Shown here: piece after piece, positions 48,446-59,650 of the stretch
How positions within the stretch are numbered: the first letter of the stretch is position 1
Layout of the letters: the number at the start of each line of letters is the position of its first letter
Origin: Tubulanus polymorphus
Taxonomy: Eukaryota; Nemertea; Palaeonemertea; Tubulaniformes; Tubulanidae
Direction: 5' to 3'
NCBI RefSeq assembly: GCF_964204645.1
Contig: NC_134026.1
Span: forward strand, 9,561,450 to 9,625,449
Length of the DNA: 64,000 bases
The notes under the pieces: model-generated
What the model was told of the DNA's origin: nothing
Database searches by the model: none
The model's input: the letters and a program-made list of their open reading frames with translations, nothing else
Program-made: the position numbers and the translations under genes

Positions 48446-48904
48446 CTAAAAATGAAGCATAAAAATTTTTCAACTGGTAAGTTCAATTCTATAATTCCAC
48501 ATCAAATCTCAGGTGCACAACATCAATCATATCTCCAAAACAATTAAATCTTTTAAGATACATTAATAAAAAGGGTAATACAAAAATGTACATCAATTGA
48601 GTGAACAGGTGTGAAAATCAACAATGCAACAACTCAATAATTACCTCTTACTCGCTTCAAATGTGCACTGATGTTATAAATAGGAAATTCCATATCACCA
48701 TCATCATTTGAGCTACCACAATCTGAACTATATACATGTTCAGTATCTGAAAATGCAAGTGGAACCATTTTAATAAAAGAAAATTAGTAAGTGTAACCTT
48801 AACCATTTTTTACAATGAAACTGAGGATATCCATAATCTTAATGTTTTAACAGGTGGAATCATTTTGAAAATAAAGCTGAGGATATATATAACCTTCACT
48901 AACA

Positions 48905-49535
48905 CGAACTTCAAAGCTGCCCGTATTGACCCTGCCTATCACTCCTCAAGCTGCCCATATTGACCCTGCTTATTACTCCTCAAGCCGCCCGTATTGACCC
49001 TGCCTATCACTCCTCAAGCTGCCCGTATTGACCCTGCCTATTACTCCTCAAGCCGCCCGTATTGACCCTGCTTATTACTCCTCAAGCCGCCCGTATTGAC
49101 CCTGCCTATCACTCCTCAAGCTGCCCGTATTGACCCTGCCTATTACTCCTCAAGCCGCCCGTATTGACCCTGCTTATTACTCCTCAAGCCGCCCGTATTG
49201 ACCCTGCCTATTACTCCTCAAACCGCCCGTATTGACCCTGCCTATCACTCCTCAAGCCGCCCGTATTGACCCTGCTTATTACTCCTCAAGCCGCCCGTAT
49301 TGACCCTGCCTATCACTCCTCAAACCGCCCGTATTGACCCTGCCTATTACTCCTCAAGCTGCCCGTATTGACCCTGCTTATTACTCCTCAAGCCGCCCGT
49401 ATTGACCCTGCCTATCACTCCTCAAGCCGCCCGTATTGACCCTGCTTATTAATCCTCAAGCCGCCCGTATTGACCCTGCTTATTACTCCTCAAGCCGCTT
49501 GCATCCGCCCAGACTATTACTCAAGCCGCCCCAGA
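48905..49535. repeat. 34-bp GC-rich minisatellite in a gene B intron
   Basis: About 18 near-identical units of 34 bp built on AGCCGCCCGTATTGACCCTG and CCTATCACTCCTC, in the intron between exons 48645-48746 and 49922-50074. It is G+C rich compared with its surroundings. Confidence 0.93.
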
Positions 49536-49921
49536 TCTATTTTCAGATGCTGCACGAAAACGGTTATAGTGGGATTCAAAGCCAATAGCTTATAAACTAG
49601 ACACCCGAGTCCTCAAAATACCGTACAGAAATCAACATCCTCCTATTACAATTACTCAAGTATTTCGAGTATGAACATGACAGGTCTTAGAGCTCACTTC
49701 AAATCCAAGTAAGTTTGGATGAATTGGGGGTGGGGGGGGGCCATAAGGACACCATTTTGGTGGCCCAGCTCATCAAATCTTATATCATAACACCAACTCG
49801 CAATGCATAAAAATAAACAGCAAATGAGCTATTCGGTATCGTGATGAACTTGGATTTTCCCTAAAATTAATTGACACTACATTGTGAAATTCCTCAGTGC
49901 TAATGGGTTAAAAATAATTAC

Positions 49922-50950
49922 CTTCACCGATAATCGTAGTGGATTCTCCATCATCATTGCTAGCTGCTGGTGATGCCGTGACACCGATAAACGTAGGCTC
50001 TCGATCATCATTGCAAAAGTCTTGCTTTTCTGAAGGTTTCTCGATCACTGCTGCAGATGTTGCTGTGACGTTCTCTACAAAGACAAAAAGTCTGGTTTCA
50101 ATTTAAGGCAATATATTTTAGAACATTAAACTGAGGATGATTTTTAGTGGAAATGTTTTGAAAATCAATCTGAGGACATTCATTATCTTGATGTTTAAAC
50201 AAGTGGAAGCATTTTGACAGTCAAAATAAGGACGTGAAACTATTTTGATAAGCAACGGTCAAACTAAGGACTTGATACTTGAAGTTCGATAACGGGAACC
50301 TTTATGACAGTCAACAGTCAAACCCAGGACATGCATGTATACAAATACTAAAAAAATAAAGACATTCACCGATAATCATAGTGGATTCTCCATCATCATT
50401 GCTAGCCGCTGGTGATGCCGTGACACCGATAAACGTAGGCTCTCGATCATCATTGCAAAAGTCTTGCTTTTCTGAAGGTTTCTCCATCAATGCTGCAGAT
50501 GTTGCTGTGACGTTTTCTAGAAAGACAAAAAGTCTGGTTTCAATTTAAGGCAATATATTTCATAACATTAAACTGATGATTTTTAGTGGAAATGTTTTGA
50601 CAATCAAACTGAGGACATTCAATATCTCAATTTTAAGTAACTGGAAGCCTTTTGACAGTCTAAATAAGGACATGAACCCATACTGACAAGTAATGGTCAA
50701 ACTGTGGACATACATAATCTTGAGGTTCGATAAGAGGAATATTCATAACAGTCAAACCCAGGACATACATGTATACAAATACTTAAAAAATAATTACCTT
50801 CACCGATAATTGTAGTGGATTCTCGATCATCATTGCTAGCTGCTGGTGATGCCGTGACACCGATAAACGTAGGCTCTCGATCATCATTGCAAAAGTCTTG
50901 CTTTTCTGAAGGTTTCTCGATCAATGCTGCAGATGTTGCTGTGACGTTTT
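49922..50950 (-). repeat. Gene B tandem exon array (three ~51-codon exons)
   Basis: Exons 49922-50074 and 50798-50950 (153 nt) and 50370-50516 (147 nt, donor shifted by two codons) are near copies. They encode ENVTATSAA, EKPSEKQDFCNDDREPTFIG and ASNDD with small changes. All are phase 1-1. Flanking introns are also duplicated, with a period near 430 bp. Exons 47180-47275 and 46957-47043 look like older relatives (ENVTAKVIVEHSLKQD). They sit at the same place between SET and OTU as the array in gene A but share no obvious sequence with it. Confidence 0.82.
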
Positions 50951-52713
50951 CTAGAAAGACAAAAAGTCTGGTTTCAATTTAAGGCAAAATATTTTAGAAC
51001 ATTAAACTGATGATTTTTAGTGGAAATGTTTTGACAATCAAACTGAGGACATTCAATATCTCAATTTTAAGTAACTGGAAGCATTTTAACAGTAAAAATA
51101 TGGACATGGAACCATTTTGATTGTCAAACTGAGGACAGGATGTTAAAACAAAGAAACTGGGTCAGTAAAACTAAAAATAAATAGTCACATTTGGACACAT
51201 GTCATTTGATATATTACTACACTGTAATTACAATATAATCAAATATTCTAAAAAAATGTTGCCTTTTTGAAATGTGTGGGCACTTATATCATAGGCAGAA
51301 ACTTTAACTTCAACGAGCTTAATAAATTTTGGTACTAATACCCAAATAATCAGGTCAGTTAATGTATAAACCATTGATGCATAAATTTATATGCATAAAT
51401 TTTACGCAACCATTCAAAGTTCACTTTGCCTCAATGATTACATTTGATTATTCAAAGATCAATTCAAACTTAATTGGTATGCATTTTATATTCTAAAAAG
51501 CATTACAATACACTCCTTAAATGTGATGGAAGTATTAAAATTCGACAAATTCAATGAAACAGTCAACTGCTTTCAAATGTTTGCAATGATCTTGACCTTT
51601 TATGAACATTCTATAAAAAATGTGGAAGTAAACATTAAATGATCGCTCAAATGGTAAAAACCAACTAAAAATTATGCAAGTCAAGTCATGGAGGTAGGAA
51701 ATGCTCAACTCGGCAAAACCAACCTCCAGTCTACTGATCGAAACACCATTGATTTGATAATCGACATATTCCGTCACAATAAATTACAGTAAAATCTTAC
51801 AAACCACTAGAACACAAAGGACAACCAATCACCTTTTTAAATTTTAATCACCTTAGTTCGACCACTTGCAAGTTTTCTTTTTATCTCTCAAATCGAAACT
51901 AACAGAGCATAGTCTTGGTTTAGTGGCATTTAAAAAAGGAGTAATCAGTTGTCAATAGCTGATGATCAGTCAGAATACACTGTAAGCTAAAGATTATTAA
52001 TGTTGCTGGCGAAGTATCAACAATAAAACAAGACAAATGAGCATTTGCCTTCTTTTATACTGCCAAATTTTAGCCTACCTGTATAAATATTTTCCTGGAA
52101 TGAGGTCCAAGTATAAATATGAAGCTTCTATATAAATAACTTAGGTAACAGTACTAAAGTACAAACTACTAAAAGGATTTGTTAATTTATGATCCGTAAT
52201 ACTGGGCACAACATTTCCATTTGAATACAAGAGCCCCGACACGGTAGCTTTAAAAATTATGGCCCAAAGACCTGTCTTTCAATCAATTTCATATTCCAGA
52301 TGAAGATTTAAAGGAACAGCTTCAGATAATTATGCATGATTGAAATTATATTTCTTTCAGCTGTCTAAACAGTGCAGCAAAATTTTGCGGATGGAATTTT
52401 ATTTTCGTGCAAAACCATTGCAATACAGCCACGCAGGGGCTGGCGACAGCTTCGCTGCCGCTAAAAATCAAATATATTAAAGTCCCAGCTCCTGATTTAC
52501 TCTGAAAAACCACTGGGTAACTTCAATTAAATGTGCGATAATGCCTAGTTTTTTTTTTTACAAATCTTCTGAAAGATGGTCCAAAATACAGCAAGCTGAT
52601 AAGACACTAAAAGACTGGTAGGAAAACTGTTGTAATCTGTAAATATTTAACGATTTTAATAATTGATGTGAATACCTATATAGTAGTGAATTATAATTCA
52701 CTACATTTCTTAC

Positions 52714-54384
52714 CTGATTATCTTCCCAGGGATAGGAATCTAATCCATAGTCATACAGCAGCTCCTCATTGGCGTCTATGTTTCTAGTTGCGAAGAAACA
52801 TATGACCGGTTCCCCAGTTCCTAATTGCAAGACTTTTGCTCTTATGTTCCTCTCTCCTTTTACTCCATGGTTAATTAACCATCCATATGACCCATTTTCT
52901 CTATGAGCATCTACACTAAATGACAAGACATTAGGTATTCATAAATCAAATTTTACATTCTATCATTAAAAAAAAGAAGTAAATTGAATCCTTAAAGCTG
53001 CAAAAAGAGCAAGACATGGGCTAGATAGTGATCCAATTAAAACAGAATATTGAAATGGGGAGAAAATTGACCTTTCTGATCTGATGATCTGTCTTGATGA
53101 TGTTCAACAAAAATGTCTATATGCAAATATTGATATACTAATCATTCATTAACATGTCGATAACTGTACATAGTGTGAGACAGGCCACACACAAAAAAAA
53201 AAGAAAACAGAATGGCACTTCAACTGCTAACTCTAACCATTACTCATTTCATCCTATGTTGTTAAAATCATCATACCGCCTGTACAAATTAACTTCATTA
53301 AGTGCACGGTTCGAGCTTCATGCTCTTTGTGTAATGTATAAACTGAATTATCTTATGTTATTATGTACAAATATATGCTGAATAAACTACATTATATACA
53401 AAAAAAATTGCGCTTCAAAGAGTTAACAGCACAATTAGTGAAATACAATACATAGGCCCTACACATGACATAGTTTAGACACTTACCAGTAACCACGACC
53501 CTTGAATTTGAAAAAATAACGATAAACAGATGGATCGTTCTTCTCTCTTTCTAAGCCTTCTCTCTCATCAATCAATTCGCCCCGATGCTGGAGTAGAAAA
53601 GATTGATGCTCCCTCCTGACTGATGTTCTAACTCCACGCCCTAAAAATACATTTAATAAGACTAACTGAACACCTGTTCATCGAGTTACAATGAGATTTT
53701 TTGGTCGAGGAGCCAAGCCAAATAATCATATGCAATGACAGGGGGCACTGAGGGAGTTTAGATAGATATTTGAAAGGTTCAACCTAGAATATCCTGTCTG
53801 ATATTTTCCAATGAAAACTCATATACCCAGAAGCCTGGAGAATCTCTTCCTTAAACCCCTTCTACATGATTGAAAATCATAGTGAAAGTTTCAGTGAGAA
53901 GTCAGTGTTTTCAATAAGAAATTAACAAGCCAGGTCCCTTTGAAAAACAGGAGGGTCCCCCTATGTCACAGTCCCTGAAACAAAAGCTGGTTTGAAAAAC
54001 AGGCGGGTCCTTTACAAACAACAGACGGGTCTGGGACCTGGCTCTTATTGAAAACACTGGAAGTAACAAATATAAAATTCTTAGGCATAACTTACCTTTT
54101 CTCGGAAATTTATCGATGTAGTAACCAGGCGGATCACTTTCTGTCCACAGAATAGCTAGTTCATTCGGGGAATGGCGCTACAAATCATAATATAAACAAT
54201 AAGAAAGGTGTATGCGCAGTAAACTTTGTCTCCGAAAGTGCAGCCATATGTCTGTGATTCTCCTCTTTTGGAGACGTCAACTAACTGCTAAAACCATAAA
54301 GCCTAAGTTAAAATACCATGAAAATGAAGTAGGCCTATAAAGGTGTGGTTTAAAAAAAGAATCAATACTAACCCTGCGTTTCAT
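52714..54384 (-). CDS. Gene B SET-domain exons
   Basis: Four exons give HSPNELAILWTESDPPGYYI, GRGVRTSVRREHQSF, FKGRGYCVDAHRENGSYG, WLINHGVKG and NEELLYDYGLDSYPWED. The C-V-D-A, L-I-N-H and Y-D-Y-G motifs match the KMT5A/SET8 pattern, and the L-I-N-H His that gene A lacks is present. All phases agree. Confidence 0.82.
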
Positions 54385-56119
54385 CGCATTTGTCTTCTCA
54401 CTAAAATAAAAATAGAAAGGACTGAGAAATTCTGGTCGGCCTAAAAAATTGGTCAAGAATTGCATCCTTTAACGACATATTTCATGGCAGCCCCTGATGG
54501 CTACAATTTGAATCAAATTGACCCAAATGTAGATAGGATACAGGCAATAAAGGGATACCAAATCGTGAAACTCAATCACAAACTGGTTGTTGAATAGATT
54601 GGCTGTTATAAGACCAACCTTAAAGCAACTTAACTCGACACACATAACCCTACTTACTTATTGGATATTGTCATGATATTGCATTCAATAAAATAAACTA
54701 GGCCTAATTATTTCATTGAGGCAGCATTCGTCTAAGTCAATACGAAGTGGATATTTAACCGTATACGACAAAGTGTTTACTTCCGCTATTTTACCGTACA
54801 TTACTATATATAATAATAAGTAACAATAAAATCATTTTATTGGGTTTAGGGGCTCTTGACCATTAATTTCACACCTATATTGTAGTAAGGCAGAGAAACT
54901 CCACCGTTGCACGGGCAGCGGTCCATTTTATCCCTAGGGATAGGATTAGGGTAAGGTGAGGTACTATCTAGTTAAAACATTCGGTTGGTTTTCAGCGAGC
55001 TTTACCGGCCCGAGTTCCATGTCTCGCTCTATCCACTCTATTTTCTCTAACTCTGTTCTCCACACTTTCATTGAATTTTCGGCGCTATTGCACTTTCATA
55101 CCCCTCCCAAAAATGTTAATTTCTGTATATTATTAATCAGGGAGGTCTACAGAGTCAAAATAAATTACTTTTGCCAAAAAAAGATTTCCCAAGCCAAAAT
55201 TATGATAATTTGGGGCCGATTTCCTCGATTCAAACTGACGGGTCGGCCATGCTTCCGCACTAATTACCACCTAAAAATATCAGAACATCTTTAAATCAAT
55301 AGCTAAGTATGAAAATAATGCAAACATACGCCTCATTTTCAGAGATGGTTATGTTTGAAAACGTGGTTTTTGCAAAGTTTTAATGTCATGACATTTCAGT
55401 GGAGGGTTAGAAACTTTGATTGACATCCAATATGGCGTTGTTGACGTCGAGAATCAACGAATTTACACATGATTTAGGGCCCAAAATAACAAAATATTAA
55501 CGTAGAAAAAGCAAGTTGTTTGGGTCAAAATTTTCTGATTTCTTTTTTTTCTGAAAGCAAGCGAGAAAGCAAACTGCTTGTATTCATTGTACAGTACTTA
55601 TATAAGCTGCGCTGCTTGGGCAGTGCGCCAATAATCAATATTATTTATGCGTTGTACAAAATGTTTTTATTGATATAGGTACTCTGGTTCTGCACATTAC
55701 CTATATCAATAGAAAACATTTTGTACAATGCATAAATTCAAGCATGGACACGATCCTCACTAGTTACTAAGCATGTACACTTCGCATCTTTTTTATACAA
55801 GTTCAAATCTATTTTCTCTATCTATTTTGTGGGATGAGTTGACTTCATGCTTAGATTTACAAATAACTTTAACTAAATACATTTTTCGAATATCCTTCAG
55901 TTCCAAATTGGTCAGCGATAATTTACGCAGACTAAGGATATTTGTGGGTCTATCCAGATAATAGTGCAGTTCTAACTGCTCAAACCCCTTGTTCCAAAGA
56001 ACACTTTAAGGCTTCCTGTACCTGTTCGTAATCTAGCTTACGTAGTTCAGTTGAAAGTATATCAATGACATGTTCAAACTTAACAGAGTTTACATCGATT
56101 TGGATTTTTTTTGGATTTT
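54385..56119. other. Intergenic stretch with dispersed repeat and hairpin
   Basis: No gene is seen. Positions 55,080-55,290 match 3045-3240 (same dispersed repeat). Positions 55643-55737 form a near-perfect hairpin with arms of about 39 bases (GCGTTGTACAAAATGTTTTT and its complement) and a 17-base loop. Confidence 0.5.
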
Positions 56120-56275
56120 TTTTCAGTAAATGAGCCAAGGCAAGTTCAGCCGAACAAATTACTGTCTGATTTACATTGCAATGTTGGTGAACTGATGCGC
56201 TCTCAAGGGAACAAGTGGAAGCTATCAGGGCCAGAGGGTATGGTGGTCTAGATCAATAAACATTTAAAAAATAGC

Positions 56276-57799
56276 GTGTTAAACAATGATGTAACAACAC
56301 AGAATTACAAATGGTTGATAAGCTTGTGCGATGACTTGGTACCCGATGATAAGGAATATAAAATCATCTCGGAAGTTAGAAACAAATTCGGCCTCAGTTT
56401 GACAGACTCTATCAAAGACGGCCATGTGAACAAAGTGTGCATTAATATAGTCAACTCCGAGCAGTTGAGCAATGAATCAATCCAAAATTTCCTGCCCTAC
56501 CCAATTACATCGTTATCATCAGTTGAAATTGCCAAGCAAAATGATGATCAAACTGCAGCAGTGGCAGTGAAGGCAAAAAAAGCCAAGTCGAAAAGTCCCA
56601 AACCAATAAATATGACAGATATTATGCGACATCGCCCGGACATCACTTGTCAGTTCATGTGTGCAGATCAGTATACAATGACCGATCATGAGGTTCGACA
56701 GCACTATATCATTCTAAAATTAGAAACAATGACGCATATTTGTCCGCAGTGCCGGTTTGCGACAACTGATTTGTGCAACTTCATCTGTCACCAATTGAAT
56801 GGCCATGTGCAGGATGCATTGTTTGTTTGTCACAAGTGTAAAGCTCGACTGGTCAGCCACTTTCACCTGGCATTGCATTTAAGGAGCCTTTGCGCCTACG
56901 ATCCATCCATCGGCCTGCAAAATTTGTGGAGTCAGCGGGTGACAGCAACAACTGTTGAATTGAAAAATACTCAACCAGCCATCAAACCTGTAGCGATAAG
57001 CATTCAGAAAAGTGGCTGTTTCCTATGCAAACGGCAGCATATAATTGGTAAATACATGTGCAGAAATTGCTCTTTCGCGACTTCATGCCCAAGACAGTTG
57101 GAAGATCATATGTTAAGCATACATCACAGTACGCACATTCATCATTGCCCCGTTTGTGGGTTTAATACAAAGAGCTACAATCAAATTGAAACGCATTTAT
57201 TGAGGAAACACAGGGAAAGTTTTACTTAGCAGGATATGTCGTTTCCGCCTGTTCATCATGCTAACAATGGATTAATGCTCACTTGCGCTTTTTGTATTCT
57301 GAAGGTGCCGTTGAAGTTTTCGTCAACCTGTGATTTGAAAGAACACCTTGGCATGGTGCACATAAAAGAGAATTATTTCGAAAGACCATGGACGTGTGAA
57401 GATTGCCACTTCAAATGTGTCACAGAAACGTACATGAGAAAGCACTACATGGATGTTCATAAGAAAATAATTTCAGTTGGACAAGTCAATAGAAATGCAT
57501 TGGAAACACTGAAACCAGTATTAGACCAGATGTTGCTTGTATGCACTGGTTTTTGTCAGCCTAAGAAATCAAATGATGATTGTTTCGCAAAATTTTCAGC
57601 TACTGCTAGCAGCTTGGAGAATGTCTCGGTATTAACTAATGATGAAGAGCCGATTTTTGTGAATACGTGCTGTGCAGAGACTATGTCTAGCACTACCAGC
57701 CTTGCAGAGAATGTTTCTGCCATTATGAGCCATACTTGTATTCACAATTGTCTTAAATTTAAGTGCCCCCTAGTTTGTCTCTTAACTGCTTCTCTTTAA
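56276..57799 (+). pseudogene. C2H2 zinc-finger gene with an in-frame TAG
   Basis: A long plus-strand frame with about seven C2H2-type fingers: HICPQCRFATTDLCNFICHQ, FVCHKCKARL, YMCRNCSFATS, HHCPVCGFNTK, then after a stop LTCAFCILK and WTCEDCHFKCV. The TAG at 57227-57229 splits two halves in the same frame with fingers on both sides, so this is a nonsense mutation, a read-through site or an assembly error. The frame opens at a GTG without an ATG, so upstream exons are expected; an open segment at 56130-56238 (NEPRQVQPNKLLSDL) after a good acceptor is a candidate. Such proteins usually bind nucleic acid. No family name is given because the fingers are irregular. Confidence 0.6.
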
Positions 57800-57927
57800 T
57801 CTGTTTTAGCGTGTAACTGTTTCTACGTTAATTTTCCTTTAGTTAGTATCATCTCTGATTACTTGAATTAGTCTCTTTGTCTCTGGATTGTATGTATCTC
57901 TCATAATTTCTGTATTATTCATTATTT

Positions 57928-57975
57928 CTGAAGATGACTATTAGGACATAGACGAAACGTTGAATAAACTACTAA
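57928..57975 (+). repeat. Retroelement-type stem motif after the zinc-finger gene
   Basis: CTGAAGATGAC...GACGAAACGTTG followed by AATAAACTAC. It has the same layout as the motifs at 10,186 and inside 39,463-39,913, typical of Penelope-like or LINE 3' ends. Confidence 0.4.
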
Positions 57976-58079
57976 AATTTTTGGACTTTTTCGTTATCAT
58001 TGTGGGATTCTCTCTACATCGCTTCAGACGGATATAGTGTTTTATCAATCGTGATATCGGTTCTTTCCACTGTATTAAA

Positions 58080-58695
58080 ATGGCAACGGTTGTCAACGAA
58101 ATTATAAATGATGACGATTTTGACGATCTATTCTTTGATAGTGACGAATTGGTTCAGATCGATACGGAAATATTACGGGAATCCTCTGGATCAGGATCAA
58201 CTAATTCGGCCGATTCTAGTGAGTGTTATTCCTTTTGAATCAATGAAATATCGGAATAGTTTCCACCTAATTGCAGGCACTTTATTCTTTCCTTTTCTTT
58301 TTCATATAGGTACTTCTCAGGCTCAGCTGACCAAAGACTGCGATCTGAACACGAGAAAACACACATACAGGTATTTTTTAAAATTTATTTTTATAATCAA
58401 TACAATCCTTTTAGGTTATAAAATAATAAACGAATACAGAAAATAATATATAAACATAATATAAAAAATCCAGATAAGTACATGTTAAAATAATAATCAT
58501 TATTATTATCTTCGCAGGAACACTATATATTTGGAAAAGGCTATGACTGAAGTGATTAACCATCGAGTATTTAAATTCAGTTCAAATGGAATGGCAGCAG
58601 TACATTATGGAAAATCGATCGATAAAATTTTGACTACAAATACGTCGCCGTCCAGACTTGGAATTGACCAGTGGTTTACATGTCCATTGTTTTAA
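58080..58695 (+). CDS. Small acidic protein of unknown function
   Basis: Three exons (58080-58218, 58310-58370, 58518-58695) join in phase to 125 codons plus stop. The start has a good context (ATGG). The N terminus is very acidic (NDDDFDDLFFDSDELVQID), then a Ser-rich stretch, and the C-terminal exon reads NTIYLEKAMTEVINHRVFKF and ends GIDQWFTCPLF. No family is recognised. It lies tail to tail with the zinc-finger exon on the other strand. Confidence 0.55.
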
Positions 58696-58739
58696 TTTGA
58701 TAGTCACAGGGACAGTTTTTTTAACGTTTTTGTTCTTAC

Positions 58740-58914
58740 GCCATTTTTGTAATTTGACACGACACATATTACAGATATATATCGGGTACTGTTCAGTATC
58801 ATCATCAAAATCAATGTTGAACAACTCCTTCACATGGCTTTTGAAATTATTTTTATCGATAGGACGACGATCCGGAGGTTTCGCATTTTTTCCACACAAT
58901 CGACAAACATCCAT
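58740..58914 (-). CDS. N-terminal C2C2 zinc-finger exon of an unknown gene
   Basis: The minus strand starts MDVCRLCGKNAKPPDRRP and ends ICNMCRVKLQKW, with a strong donor (GTAAGA) right after 58740. The CxxC pair, a helical middle (FKSHVKELFNIDFDDD) and a second CxxC are the layout of ZAD-like domains and of the N-terminal zinc motif in RAG1-like proteins. The reading frame runs on past the donor to 58582 but loses domain character there. Later exons were not found, so the product is unknown. Confidence 0.5.
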
Positions 58915-59650
58915 GACTAAAAACAAGAAAAGGTTAATTAAATGAGATTGCTGATGCTATTTAGGCAACTTGGTTTATATGGGGGACAATAATTTGTAGG
59001 CCTAATGTAAGCGTTATTAAGTAACATTATTATGTAGTAAATACACATTTTAAAGATCATACTTCGTGTATATGTTTGTGTCGTAACATAGCAACATGAC
59101 GTCAGAAACGAAAGCTGCGCGAGTCTGGGCCGAAATATTTGACATCTTCAAGGCCCAAATAACGCTAAATTCGGAATCGGAACGAACTGGCAAAAACATA
59201 TGTTTAACACATAAAAACAGACTTTAATCACAATATAAATACTTAATGTTCCGATACCGGGTTTTGGAGATATAGAAGAATGAAAATACATACCTTTTTG
59301 GACAAATTTTACGAGAAATTGTTGAATTTCAACCGATTTTCTAAAGAAAAATATGTGTATACAGAGCCACTTCCACGTTGTTCAATGAGCTGCAGTGCGC
59401 ATGCGTAGTATCGATCGCAGAACATTTATCGGGCTAAAACTATTGCGGGTTGTTCTGCGACCGAATCAAAGTTGATGTTGACTGGTGTTCAGCTGGTAAC
59501 ACACACTCGATAAGCGTAGCTTACTGCTGTTGCGGTAACCTTTGATGTACGGACTGAATTGAATAGCCTACATCCGGCAATTAAAAGCGTCCGTATTCCA
59601 TCTCATCACACTTCCCTGATAAATACAAGTTTCCGTTAGTCATTCCGGAG

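Larger units (their letters stand above)
44192..54384 (-). pseudogene. Gene B: diverged paralogue of gene A with a broken recombinase
   Basis: Same strand and module order as gene A. Exons: 54373-54384, 54096-54177, 53487-53640, 52714-52915 (SET); a possible 16-nt bridge 52079-52094; repeated phase-1 exons 50798-50950, 50370-50516, 49922-50074; 48645-48746; 47771-48445 (OTU); 47180-47275 and 46957-47043; 45168-46414 (zinc fingers, recombinase start); 44736-44783; 44192-44460 (SANT-like end). SET and OTU are open with key motifs. The recombinase exon has an in-frame TGA at 45516-45518, where gene A has the Trp of AHWNN, and a frame change near 45,390 before FNKRRQGEISRL. No exons for the second Arg, His or Tyr were found. 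The protein may survive as SET-OTU-zinc finger, or the whole gene may be decaying. Start is MKRR; an in-frame ATG upstream at 54465 is the alternative. Confidence 0.72.

Noticed and set aside
48905-49535. CRISPR-like 34-bp array
   Set aside because: Units abut without unique spacers; it is a minisatellite.
58582-58739. Extension of the minus-strand zinc-finger frame to 58582
   Set aside because: A strong GTAAGA donor lies at 58739 and the extension is antisense to the last exon of the acidic gene; splicing at the donor is more likely.
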